Origin: an uncultured Duncaniella sp.
GTDB taxonomy: Bacteria; Bacteroidota; Bacteroidia; Bacteroidales; Muribaculaceae
Direction of reading: 5' to 3'
NCBI GenBank assembly: GCA_910589485.1
Contig: CAJUSW010000015.1
Coordinates: forward strand, 4,910 to 68,909
DNA: 64,000 nt
The position numbers and the translations under genes were made by a program. Positions 46,862 to 54,516 of the stretch are shown here, in pieces. How positions within the stretch are numbered: position 1 is the first letter of the stretch; every line of letters begins with the position of its first letter. The notes beneath the pieces were generated by a model. It made no database searches. It was not told where the DNA came from and saw only the letters and a list, made by a program, of their open reading frames with translations.

Positions 46862-47746
46862 ATGGAACATAAAGCCGGATTCGTAAACATCGTAGGCAAT
46901 CCTAATGTGGGCAAATCCACCCTCATGAACCTCATGGTGGGTGAACGCATAAGCATTATCACCTCCAAGGCCCAGACCACGCGCCACCGCATCATGGGCA
47001 TAGTAAATACCCCCGAATATCAGATAGTATTCTCCGACACCCCCGGAGTGCTCGCCCCGAAGTATAAGCTTCAGGAGAGTATGCTCAATTTCAGCGAGGG
47101 CGCGCTCGTGGATGCCGACGTGCTGATATATGTGACCGACGTGGTGGAGGATCCCTCCAAGAACGCCGATTATCTTGCCAAGGTGGCCAAGGAGAGTGTG
47201 CCTGTGCTTCTTGTGATCAATAAGATTGATCTGGTAAAGGAGCAGTCCCAGCTCGAGGAGCTCACCAAGAAATGGCAGGAGATGCTTCCCAAGGCCGAAA
47301 TATTCCCCGTATCGGCCAAGGAGAACTTCAATGTAGCCAACCTCATGAACCGTATCGTGGAGCTTCTGCCCGTCTCGCCTCCATTCTTTGGCAAGGACGC
47401 GCTCACCGACAAGCCTGCCCGATTCTTCGTCACCGAGATTATCCGCGAGAAAATCCTCCTCAATTACGAGAAGGAGATCCCTTACTCGGTGGAGGTAATC
47501 GTGGAGAAATTCGAGGAGAAGGAGAACGCTATCCACATCATGGCCGTGATCTACGTGGAGCGTGATTCCCAGAAGGGCATTATCATCGGCCACAAGGGCT
47601 CGATGATCAAGAAGGTGGGCATGGAAGCCCGCAAGGATATTGAGAAATTCTTCGGCAAGAGCGTCTACCTCGAGCTCTTCGTTAAGGTAGAGCCCAATTG
47701 GCGCAACCGCGAGAATAAGCTGAAATCCTTCGGCTATCTTGAATAA
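46862..47746 (+). CDS. era: GTPase Era
   Basis: The 294-aa ribosome-assembly GTPase acts in 30S maturation by binding the 3' end of 16S rRNA. G1 is GNPNVGKST (residues 12-20), the G2 threonine is in TTRHRIMG, G3 is DTPGV, G4 NKIDL, and G5 is near VSAKENFN. The C-terminal KH domain (IPYSVEVIVEKFEEKENAIHIMAVIYVERDSQKGIIIGHKGSMIKKVG) carries the GxxG loop. Length is standard. der, which follows era in related genomes I know, is not present here; the gene is closed by a strong terminator. No promoter match was found upstream. Confidence 0.97.
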   Translation: MEHKAGFVNIVGNPNVGKSTLMNLMVGERISIITSKAQTTRHRIMGIVNTPEYQIVFSDTPGVLAPKYKLQESMLNFSEGALVDADVLIYVTDVVEDPSKNADYLAKVAKESVPVLLVINKIDLVKEQSQLEELTKKWQEMLPKAEIFPVSAKENFNVANLMNRIVELLPVSPPFFGKDALTDKPARFFVTEIIREKILLNYEKEIPYSVEVIVEKFEEKENAIHIMAVIYVERDSQKGIIIGHKGSMIKKVGMEARKDIEKFFGKSVYLELFVKVEPNWRNRENKLKSFGYLE

Positions 47747-47785
47747 TCAACAGTTGCTTCTTAAGCATTTCACTCTATAGAGCAG

Positions 47786-47832
47786 AGACCCACAGGGCTA
47801 CCGGGAATCCCCCGGCCCTGTGGGTCTTTTTT
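47786..47832 (+). terminator. Rho-independent terminator after era
   Basis: AGACCCACAGGGC (47786-47798) and GCCCTGTGGGTCT (47815-47827) are exact inverse complements, followed by T6. One of the strongest terminators in the window. Confidence 0.95.
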
Positions 47833-47848
47833 GTCGCATCATCAAGAC

Positions 47849-47981
47849 TTGACCATAGACCCAAGGATCTGTAGTCTCTCAAAATATAGCTCTCTGGCTC
47901 TTTGGTCTAAAACCGATCTCTATACTCTATACTTTCTCCTCTATACTCCCCTATACTCCCCTATGCCCCTTTATACTCTAT
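47849..47981 (-). repeat. 'tagtatagaggcg' dispersed element, reverse and diverged
   Basis: Read on the minus strand: 'tatagagtataaaggggc', 'agtataggggagtatagagg' twice, then 'agaaagtatagagtatagag' and 'ttagaccaaagagccagag'. It is the most diverged copy. It separates the era and secDF terminators. Confidence 0.65.
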
Positions 47982-48018
47982 AAAAAGGGGCCCGGCTGAT
48001 AGGGACATCAGTCGGGCC
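47982..48018 (-). terminator. Terminator of secDF
   Basis: On the minus strand GGCCCGACTGAT pairs with ATCAGCCGGGCC (one mismatch) and is followed by CCTTTTTATAG. It lies about 50 nt after the secDF stop. Confidence 0.8.
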
Positions 48019-48065
48019 ACCGGTGAGTTATGGCTTTATTTTAAGAAGCTATTACTGGTGTTGGC

Positions 48066-50954
48066 TTAGGCCTTAGCCTTGCCATTGCGGCGGGCATCGG
48101 TGAGATAAGCCACGGGAGCTGCTACGAAGATTGTAGCGAGTGTACCGATGATAACACCAAAGATCATCGCGAATACAAACGAACGGATCGAATCGCCACC
48201 GAGGATGAAGATGCACAGGAGCACGAGGAGTGTCGAGCACGAGGTCATCACGGTACGGCCGAGGGTCGAGTTGATCGATGAGTTGATGGTGTCGAAGAAA
48301 TTCTGCTTGGGATAGAGACCTACGTTCTCACGCACACGGTCGAATACCACCACGGTATCGTTGATCTGATAACCGATCACGGTAAGGATAGCGGCGATGA
48401 ACGACTGGTCAATCTCCATAGCGAAGGGGAACACGCCCCAGAACAGAGAGTAGAAACCAACGATGGTGAACGCGGTGAACGCTACGGCAGCGAGAGCACC
48501 CACTGAGAAGGCCACGTTGCGGAAACGGATGAGGATGTAGAAGAACATCGCGATCAGAGCGAGGATCACAGCGATGTAAGCATCGGTGCGCATGTCGTTG
48601 GCCACGGTAGGACCTACCTTCTGCGACGACATGATACCCACATTCTCGTTGGTGGTGGAGAAGTCCTCCATGCTCATGCCGTTGAGCTCATCCTGCAGAC
48701 CCTTGTAGAGGATCTCGGTGATCTCCTGGTCTACACCTTCCTCGTCCGACTCGATCTTGTAGTTGGTCGAGATACGCACCTTGGTGTCGTCGTCGATGGT
48801 GATAACGCTCAGCTGTGCGCCGTCGAAGAGGGGAGTCAGCTTGGCATCGAGCTCGTGAGTCTTCACGGGATGGTCAAACTGTACCACATAGTTGCGGCCA
48901 CCGGAGAAGTCGATACCCTGGTTGAGACCGCGGGCGAAGAGGCTGATCACGATCACGGCAACGAAGATGCCTACGACGGTGAAGCTGATCTTGCGACCGC
49001 CAAGGAAGTTGTACTTGGCGTTAGTGAACATCTTGTTGCTCAGAGGAGTCGAGAATGTGAGCTTCTCGAAAGCCTTGGTCTTAGCGCAGAGCAGATAGAT
49101 GAGACGGGTCAGATATACGGCTGTGAAGAACGAGCAGATAATACCGATGATGAGGGTGGTGGCAAATCCCTTGATGGGGCCTGTACCGAAGAGGAGGAGG
49201 ATCACACCGGTGATGATCGAGGTCAAGTTGGAGTCGAAGATGGCCGAGAATGCGTTGGAGTAACCGTCGGCGATGGCTGTGCGCACATTCTTGCCGGCGC
49301 GAAGCTCCTCCTTCGCGCGCTCGTAGATGAGCACGTTGGCGTCAACCGCCATACCCAGCGCAAGCACGATACCGGCGATACCCGAGAGGGTGAGCACGGC
49401 CTGGAACGATGCGAGGATACCGAAGGTGAAGAAGATGTTGAAGATCAACGCGAGGTTGGCGATGAGGCCGGGGATCAGACCGTAGAACATGCACATGAAG
49501 ATCATGAGCAGTACAAGCGCGATCACGAATGACCACAGACCGTCCTTGATGGCCTGCTCGCCGAGCGACGGACCGATCACGGTATCGGAGATGATGTCGA
49601 CCTTGGCGGCCATCTTACCCGACTTGAGCACGTTGGAAAGGTCCTTGGCCTCGTCGGTGGTGAAGTCGCCGGTGATCTGTGAGCTTCCGCCCTCGATTAC
49701 CGAGTTAACGCGGGGAGCTGAATACACATGGTCGTCGAGCACGATAGCCACCTGCTTCTCGATGTTGGCGGCGGTGAGGCGGGCCCAGATGCGGGCGGCC
49801 TCGGGCTTCATGGTCATCGACACATAGTTACCGCCCTGCATGGCGTCATAGTCGTTGCGGGCCGAGGTGATCACGTCGCCTGAGAGGGCGGGCTTGCCGT
49901 TGGTGGTCTTCAGGGCCACGAGCTGATAGATGGCGAGGTTGCGCTTTCCGCGTACCGAGTCGTCGATCTGTACTATCTCGGGCTTGAATTCCCAGGCGAG
50001 CTTGAGGTTGTTGGGGAGGATGCGCTTGGCGGCGGGAGTGGCCAGGAGGGCATCGATGGTGTCACGGGCTGTCTCGGTGGCTGCGCCCACACCTATAATA
50101 TTGCGGGGGTTGCCTACCTGGAGGAAGTAGTCGAAGAGGCCCTTGCCGTTGCCGGTAGTGTCGGCGCGGAGGGTGTTGTCGAGCTGCTGGAGCACGCCCG
50201 AGATCTCGTTGAACGGAGTGGTCTCGTAGAACTCGAGGTTGGCGCTCGATTTGAGCAGTTCGCGCACACGGTCATGCTCCTTCACGCCGGGAAGTTCGAG
50301 GAGGATCTGTCCGTCCTTCTCAAGCTCCTGGATATTGGGGGCTACCACGCCAAACTGGTCGATACGGGTGCGGAGCACGTTGGTCGAGCTGCTCACGCGG
50401 TCCTTTACTTCCTGCTTGAGTGAGTTCTTTACTGCGTCGAAGTTCTCGCCTCGCTTCACCTGGTCCTTGAATACTACCGAGAGGTCGCCCTGGGGATCCA
50501 GCTTGCGGTACTCGGTGCAGAAGATGTCGATATAGTCGGCGCTCTTGTTGGCGCGGGCTACGGAGTCGGCGTTGGCGATGGCACGGTCGAAATAGGGGTT
50601 ACCCTCGGCGTTGGCCATCGAGCGGAGGATGTCGGGAACGGAAACCTGCAGTGTGACATTCATGCCACCCTTGAGGTCGAGTCCGAGTCCTACGGCGAGT
50701 TTCTGTACTTCGTTGAAAGTGTAGCCGAGATAAACCTTTTCGTTAGCGATGTTCTTGATGTACTCGCTGTAGGCTTTACGTTTAGTTTCCGGAGAGTTGT
50801 TGTCCTTGGCGGCCTCGGTGGCAGCATATTCCTCGGCCTTTCCTTCCCAATGGTTGGTCACCACGGTGAAAGAAAGGTAGAAGAGGCAGATGAGCACCAT
50901 GAAAATGGCTATCACACCGGCAACAATACTTCCCAAAGATCCTTTGCTTTGCAT
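48066..50954 (-). CDS. secDF: Protein translocase subunit SecDF (fused)
   Basis: The 962-aa inner-membrane protein fuses SecD and SecF, which use the proton gradient to pull proteins out of the Sec channel. SecD: GLGLDLKGGMNVTLQVSVPD (about residues 88-107), a large periplasmic domain, then SLGEQAIKDGLWSFVIALVLLMIFMCMFYG, LTLSGIAGIVLALGMAVDANVLIYERAKEEL. SecF begins near residue 650 (FLGGRKISFTVVGIFVAVIVISLFARGLNQGIDFSGGRNYVVQFD) and ends with VIGYQINDTVVVFDRVREN and the last helices. The fused form is normal in Bacteroidota. A promoter and leader hairpin are seen upstream, and a terminator downstream. Confidence 0.97.
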   Translation of the reverse strand: MQSKGSLGSIVAGVIAIFMVLICLFYLSFTVVTNHWEGKAEEYAATEAAKDNNSPETKRKAYSEYIKNIANEKVYLGYTFNEVQKLAVGLGLDLKGGMNVTLQVSVPDILRSMANAEGNPYFDRAIANADSVARANKSADYIDIFCTEYRKLDPQGDLSVVFKDQVKRGENFDAVKNSLKQEVKDRVSSSTNVLRTRIDQFGVVAPNIQELEKDGQILLELPGVKEHDRVRELLKSSANLEFYETTPFNEISGVLQQLDNTLRADTTGNGKGLFDYFLQVGNPRNIIGVGAATETARDTIDALLATPAAKRILPNNLKLAWEFKPEIVQIDDSVRGKRNLAIYQLVALKTTNGKPALSGDVITSARNDYDAMQGGNYVSMTMKPEAARIWARLTAANIEKQVAIVLDDHVYSAPRVNSVIEGGSSQITGDFTTDEAKDLSNVLKSGKMAAKVDIISDTVIGPSLGEQAIKDGLWSFVIALVLLMIFMCMFYGLIPGLIANLALIFNIFFTFGILASFQAVLTLSGIAGIVLALGMAVDANVLIYERAKEELRAGKNVRTAIADGYSNAFSAIFDSNLTSIITGVILLLFGTGPIKGFATTLIIGIICSFFTAVYLTRLIYLLCAKTKAFEKLTFSTPLSNKMFTNAKYNFLGGRKISFTVVGIFVAVIVISLFARGLNQGIDFSGGRNYVVQFDHPVKTHELDAKLTPLFDGAQLSVITIDDDTKVRISTNYKIESDEEGVDQEITEILYKGLQDELNGMSMEDFSTTNENVGIMSSQKVGPTVANDMRTDAYIAVILALIAMFFYILIRFRNVAFSVGALAAVAFTAFTIVGFYSLFWGVFPFAMEIDQSFIAAILTVIGYQINDTVVVFDRVRENVGLYPKQNFFDTINSSINSTLGRTVMTSCSTLLVLLCIFILGGDSIRSFVFAMIFGVIIGTLATIFVAAPVAYLTDARRNGKAKA

Positions 50955-51010
50955 TGTGTTAAAGTAGTGTATTAAAGTGAATTAAGGGTTTGATATTACA
51001 TGCATTTAAC

Positions 51011-51038
51011 GGCAGGGCGCAACATGCCCTGCCTTTTT
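51011..51038. promoter_or_regulatory. Hairpin in the secDF leader
   Basis: GGCAGGGC (51011-51018) and GCCCTGCC (51026-51033) are exact inverse complements with a 7-nt loop and T5 on the plus strand. On the minus strand it lies between the predicted secDF promoter (51046-51077) and the ATG, so it would be part of the secDF 5' leader. Alternatively it ends ribE, whose stop is 20 nt upstream. Confidence 0.6.
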
Positions 51039-51045
51039 AGAGGTG

Positions 51046-51077
51046 CAAATATACTAAATTTCTTGCAGTCGGGCAAG
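51046..51077 (-). promoter_or_regulatory. Putative secDF promoter overlapping the ribE stop
   Basis: On the minus strand CTTG (51077-51074), 20 nt, TATATTTG (51053-51046): a perfect -7 with one deviation at -33. The element spans the last codons and the stop of ribE. The secDF leader would be about 85 nt and contain the hairpin at 51011-51033. Confidence 0.55.
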
Positions 51078-51656
51078 ATATTTGCCTATTATGTCAAATT
51101 CGAGGTTGACTTTGCTCCCCGGCACAATGTGCTTGAAATTGGTGTGTTCCATGGTGTAGGGGATGATGGCCACGCGGAACGAGGTGAGTGTCGAGTCACA
51201 CACGGTGAGGCTCACGCCGTTCACTGTCACCGAGCCTTTCTCCACGGTCATGTACCCCTTGCGGGCCATTTCGGGCGATACCTCATACTCGAATTTGAAG
51301 TATTTGCTACCTTCTACCTCCTCCACGTCGACACATGTGGCGGTGGTGTCCACGTGGCCCTGCACGATGTGTCCGTCCAGGCGGCCGTTCATCATCATCG
51401 AACGCTCGAGGTTGACTTCATCGCCGGCCTTGAGCAAGCCTAAGTTGCTGCGGTCGAGGGTTTCGCGTATGGCTGTCACGGTATAGGTGCCGTCGCCGGG
51501 GAGGTCTACCACTGTGAGGCACACTCCGTTGTGGGCCACGCTCTGGTCGATGCGCAGTTCGTTGGCAAACGAGCACGCCACCCGCAGGTCTACATTGCCG
51601 TCGCGGGTCACGGTGTCAACCACCCGTGCGGCCTCTTCTACTATTCCTGAAAACAT
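51054..51656 (-). CDS. ribE: Riboflavin synthase, alpha chain
   Basis: The 200-aa enzyme converts two 6,7-dimethyl-8-ribityllumazine molecules into riboflavin and a pyrimidinedione. The two internal lumazine-binding repeats are clear: MFSGIVEE ... SVAHNGVCLTVVD (residues 1-51) and MNGRLDGHIVQGHVDTTATC ... EKGSVTVNGVSLTVCD (about 88-152). Length is normal. It is the only riboflavin gene here. It is divergent from the cobalamin adenosyltransferase gene, with back-to-back promoters in the 88-nt gap, and its 3' end overlaps the secDF promoter. Confidence 0.97.
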   Translation of the reverse strand: MFSGIVEEAARVVDTVTRDGNVDLRVACSFANELRIDQSVAHNGVCLTVVDLPGDGTYTVTAIRETLDRSNLGLLKAGDEVNLERSMMMNGRLDGHIVQGHVDTTATCVDVEEVEGSKYFKFEYEVSPEMARKGYMTVEKGSVTVNGVSLTVCDSTLTSFRVAIIPYTMEHTNFKHIVPGSKVNLEFDIIGKYLARLQEI

Positions 51657-51710
51657 CTTTATATTCGTTATTTCATTGGTTTATAATTATCCTCATGGGA
51701 AAGATTTTGG

Positions 51711-51718
51711 CAAAATTA
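51711..51718 (-). promoter_or_regulatory. -7 element of ribE
   Basis: TAATTTTG on the minus strand matches TAnnTTTG; a GTTG lies 21 nt upstream. The leader to the ribE ATG would be about 48 nt. It sits only 13 nt from the divergent -7 element at 51732. Confidence 0.5.
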
Positions 51719-51731
51719 CGAAAAAAAGGTG

Positions 51732-51739
51732 TACATTTG
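51732..51739 (+). promoter_or_regulatory. -7 element of the cobalamin adenosyltransferase gene
   Basis: TACATTTG matches TAnnTTTG; a TTTG is 22 nt upstream. It ends 5 nt before the ATG at 51745, so the transcript would be leaderless or nearly so. Confidence 0.5.
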
Positions 51740-51744
51740 CAACT

Positions 51745-52332
51745 ATGAAGAAAAGTATGCTTTACACGCGCACCGGCGATCGTGGCACCACAGCTCTTGT
51801 GGGCGGGACGCGCGTGGCTAAAAATTCGCCACGTGTCAACGCCTACGGCTCTGTGGATGAGCTTAATGCCCACGTCGGGCTGGTACATGCCCATGTCAGC
51901 TCCATCGCCGGAGCCGAGGAGGATGCGTGTCTCCTCATCCGCATCAATAAAGTGATGTTCAGTATCGGCGCCTACCTCGCCACCCCCTCTCCTCAGATGG
52001 ATCCCGATCAGCCACTGCCGGCCGATCTCCCAGCCCCCGCGGTCGACGAAGCCGAGATCGAGGCCCTCGAGCAGGCTATCGACCGCCTCGACGCTTCGGT
52101 GCCCCCCCAGCGCACATTCATCCTGCCGGGCGGGACGGTGGCCGCGAGCGTGACCCATGTGGCCCGCACCGTGTGCCGCAGGGCCGAGCGCAAAGTGCTT
52201 GATCTTGCCGATACCGGCGTGTATGTGCATCCGCTTGTGGCCCGCTACATCAACCGCCTGAGCGATTATCTGTTCATCCTCGCCCGCAGTCTCAATCATC
52301 TGGCCGGCGTGGCCGATATCCCCTGGCCCTGA
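51745..52332 (+). CDS. Cob(I)yrinic acid a,c-diamide adenosyltransferase, PduO type
   Basis: The 195-aa enzyme transfers the adenosyl group from ATP to cob(I)alamin, making the coenzyme for methylmalonyl-CoA mutase. PduO-type motifs are YTRTGDRGTTALVGGTRVAKNSPRVNAYGSVDELNAHVGL (residues 6-45), FILPGGTVAASVTHVARTVCRRAERKV and PLVARYINRLSDYLFILARSLNHLAG. An upstream open frame overlaps ribE; ATG 51745 starts the family N-terminus and lies just after a -7 element. It works logically with MeaB (24877). Its 3' end overlaps the convergent flippase-like gene by 37 nt. Confidence 0.94.
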   Translation: MKKSMLYTRTGDRGTTALVGGTRVAKNSPRVNAYGSVDELNAHVGLVHAHVSSIAGAEEDACLLIRINKVMFSIGAYLATPSPQMDPDQPLPADLPAPAVDEAEIEALEQAIDRLDASVPPQRTFILPGGTVAASVTHVARTVCRRAERKVLDLADTGVYVHPLVARYINRLSDYLFILARSLNHLAGVADIPWP

Positions 52333-53411
52333 TCGTTGGCCTCGCTTTGGCGTAGACGTTTTCGCGACACCATGATGTAGATGGCGCTGAATATGCCTGC
52401 CATGACCAAGGCGAGCGACTCAAAGCTCCAGCACACTATGGTGTAGGCCGCCGCATCGCTCTCGCCTATGCCGTAGAGGCTCAGCGCGAACATCACGGCC
52501 AGGTTCCAGGGGCCGAGTCCGCCGTTGGAGGGCACTATCATGCTGCACGATCCGAACACGAACACTACCAGCCCCGGCAACAACCCCCATGAATGTGCGG
52601 GTGTCACGAGCATCTCGCGGGTGAAAGGGAAGGCGTAGAAGCACAGGTAAGGCTTCAAGAAATAGCATGTCCATATGCCGAACGTGAGCACAATGTAGAG
52701 CAACGTGCCTTTCATGTGGAAAAGCACGGCGAAACCGTCCCATATCCTCTTGACACTGGCGTTGATGCCGCTGATGAACCGGGTGTGCCTGAACAGCAGT
52801 TCTATCCCTGCTATCAGTACTATGGCCACTCCGGCCCACACCCATATCATGCCGTCGGCCCACACTCCTGCTATCGTCTCGCCCACTTTGTAATGGTCCA
52901 GAAACCGGTCGATCGTGGGCCGGGCTATCGACATGGTGAATATTATGAGTGCGAGTATCATTATGCCGTCCGATGCGCGGTCGCCCAGGTCGGTGCCTAC
53001 CACTGTGGATAGCTTGCACCCCTCGCGCCGGGTGATGTACACGCATCGCCATGCTTCGCCGAGATAGGGGAACACCAGATTGAGCGCATAGGCTCCGAAT
53101 ATCGACACGCACTCGGCCGTCGCCGGGATCCTCGGGATTCCTGCCGCCCTCAGCTGTATGCCCCATCTTATGCCACGTATCATGAGCGAGAGTATGGTCA
53201 CGACCATCATCGCCACGATGAAGCGCCAGTCCACCCCCTCGCGGATTATCGTGCCCACCTGCTTTATGTCCACCTTGTGGAACAGCCATATCACCAGCCC
53301 CGCCGATATGCACAGCGGTGCTATTATCTTTATGGCCTTGGCGATCGTGTGAGACCATTTTCGTTGCGTGGTCTCAGGCTGTGGAGCTGGATGTTGGGTA
53401 GTCGGGGTCAT
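52296..53411 (-). CDS. Flippase-like membrane protein (LPG synthase TM / UPF0104 family)
   Basis: The 371-aa protein has about eight membrane segments (near residues 30-45, 62-80, 105-125, 147-165, 190-206, 235-255, 275-295 and 340-360). The family motifs are FHKVDIKQVGTIIREGVDWRFI, RGIRWGIQLRAAGI, NLVFPYLGEAWRCVYITRREGCKLSTVVGTDLGDRASDGI and VPSNGGLGPWNLAVMFAL. This is the transmembrane half of MprF-type lysylphosphatidylglycerol synthases without the synthetase domain; such stand-alone proteins are annotated as flippase-like. The lipid moved is unknown. It converges with, and overlaps by 37 nt, the adenosyltransferase gene. Confidence 0.85.
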   Translation of the reverse strand: MTPTTQHPAPQPETTQRKWSHTIAKAIKIIAPLCISAGLVIWLFHKVDIKQVGTIIREGVDWRFIVAMMVVTILSLMIRGIRWGIQLRAAGIPRIPATAECVSIFGAYALNLVFPYLGEAWRCVYITRREGCKLSTVVGTDLGDRASDGIMILALIIFTMSIARPTIDRFLDHYKVGETIAGVWADGMIWVWAGVAIVLIAGIELLFRHTRFISGINASVKRIWDGFAVLFHMKGTLLYIVLTFGIWTCYFLKPYLCFYAFPFTREMLVTPAHSWGLLPGLVVFVFGSCSMIVPSNGGLGPWNLAVMFALSLYGIGESDAAAYTIVCWSFESLALVMAGIFSAIYIMVSRKRLRQSEANDQGQGISATPAR

Positions 53412-53466
53412 AAACTTACAACATTCTCATCTCCGTTATGGATTAGGACCCCGTGCAAAAAAGATG

Positions 53467-54369
53467 TTACATCCCGGTCTCGTACTGGGCGAGGCTCTCG
53501 TGAAGCGACGACACTACCATGGCCCTCAGCTCGGGCGGAGCTATTACTGTCACCTTAGGCCCGAGTGATAGGATTTCCTGAACGAAATCAGGGGTCAGTC
53601 TCAGCCGGTAATAGAATATCGAGTAGTCATCGTGAATGGCCTCGCGCTGTGAGTGATGCAGGGGCAGTGCCCTGAAATATTTGGCCTGGCGCGGATCGGT
53701 GCGCAGAGCCACCTCCTTGGGCTCGCCGTGCGAGAATACTATGCCGAACGTATCCCTCACATAGCTCTCCGCGTCAAATGTCGGGTCGGGCTCGAATGGC
53801 TCATCACCCATTGTCACTTCCTCCATTCGGTCGAGCGCATAGGTCTTGACCTTGTCCTCGCGCACATTGCGCCCGGTCAGGTACCACCGTTGGCGGAATA
53901 TCTTCAGGAAGTAAGGCTCCACCGCCACATCCTTGGTGGGCGTTGAGCGTGTGTAGGGCCTGTAGGTGAACCTCACGGGCTTATGCTCCCGCAGGGCCGA
54001 TACCACCTGCGAGAGATAGAGCCGGGCCGACGGGACATCCTCGAGGAATATCCGGTCGGAAATGTCCGAGACGGTCGACAGCACATTGCTCATGGCCGCC
54101 GAGTTGAGCAGCCAGTCGGTCATCCCCTCGCGCCGGTCGTCCCCTGAGGCGATGGAATACTCATATGTGGCCTTGTTGCACTCTATGGTGATTCCGAACA
54201 GCTCTTCTATGGCCGTGCGGTAGCTGTAGAACGTGCGCCGGGGCAACGGCCGTCCGTCCGAGTAGGGCGAAAGCATCCATTGCTGGTTGAGCTTGTCGCG
54301 TGTGATGGTGCCGTAGCGGCGTATTGTGTCGATGAGCCACACGTAGCGGCCTAAGAGGTTCCGTGCCAT
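53467..54369 (-). CDS. WYL domain transcriptional regulator
   Basis: The 300-aa protein has an N-terminal winged-helix-like region (MARNLLGRYVWLIDTIRRYGTITRDKLNQQWMLS ... RTFYSYRTAIEELFGI) and a WYL domain: KPVRFTYRPYTRSTPTKDVAVEPYFLKIFRQRWYLTGRNVREDKVKTYALDRM (about residues 135-190), including the W-Y-L triad. A WCX-like C-terminal part follows. The start chosen is ATG 54369, as upstream in-frame codons are not homologous; a -7 element lies 5 nt upstream. WYL proteins sense nucleic acids or ligands and often control DNA repair or defence. No defence genes adjoin it. Confidence 0.88.
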   Translation of the reverse strand: MARNLLGRYVWLIDTIRRYGTITRDKLNQQWMLSPYSDGRPLPRRTFYSYRTAIEELFGITIECNKATYEYSIASGDDRREGMTDWLLNSAAMSNVLSTVSDISDRIFLEDVPSARLYLSQVVSALREHKPVRFTYRPYTRSTPTKDVAVEPYFLKIFRQRWYLTGRNVREDKVKTYALDRMEEVTMGDEPFEPDPTFDAESYVRDTFGIVFSHGEPKEVALRTDPRQAKYFRALPLHHSQREAIHDDYSIFYYRLRLTPDFVQEILSLGPKVTVIAPPELRAMVVSSLHESLAQYETGM

Positions 54370-54374
54370 GGACA

Positions 54375-54382
54375 CAAATGTA
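54375..54382 (-). promoter_or_regulatory. -7 element of the WYL regulator gene
   Basis: On the minus strand TACATTTG matches TAnnTTTG and ends 5 nt before the ATG at 54369, the same distance as at the adenosyltransferase gene. No TTTG is seen at -33. Confidence 0.45.
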
Positions 54383-54516
54383 CGACAATTTTTCGATACC
54401 CGCATCCGTTTTGTATATATTAAAGTAGTAATAAGAACTATCCGCTTGCCGGGAATGTTAAAATTCAAGAAGTGGCATTACTTATTATATTATAATCACG
54501 CATAATCTCTCACGTT

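Noticed and set aside
51656..51745. Cobalamin or FMN riboswitch between ribE and the adenosyltransferase gene
   Set aside because: The 88-nt gap is filled by two promoters and contains no B12-box or RFN-like motif.
54370..54468. N-terminal extension of the WYL regulator
   Set aside because: It would pass through the promoter element, and the extra residues do not fit the family; ATG 54369 starts the conserved region.
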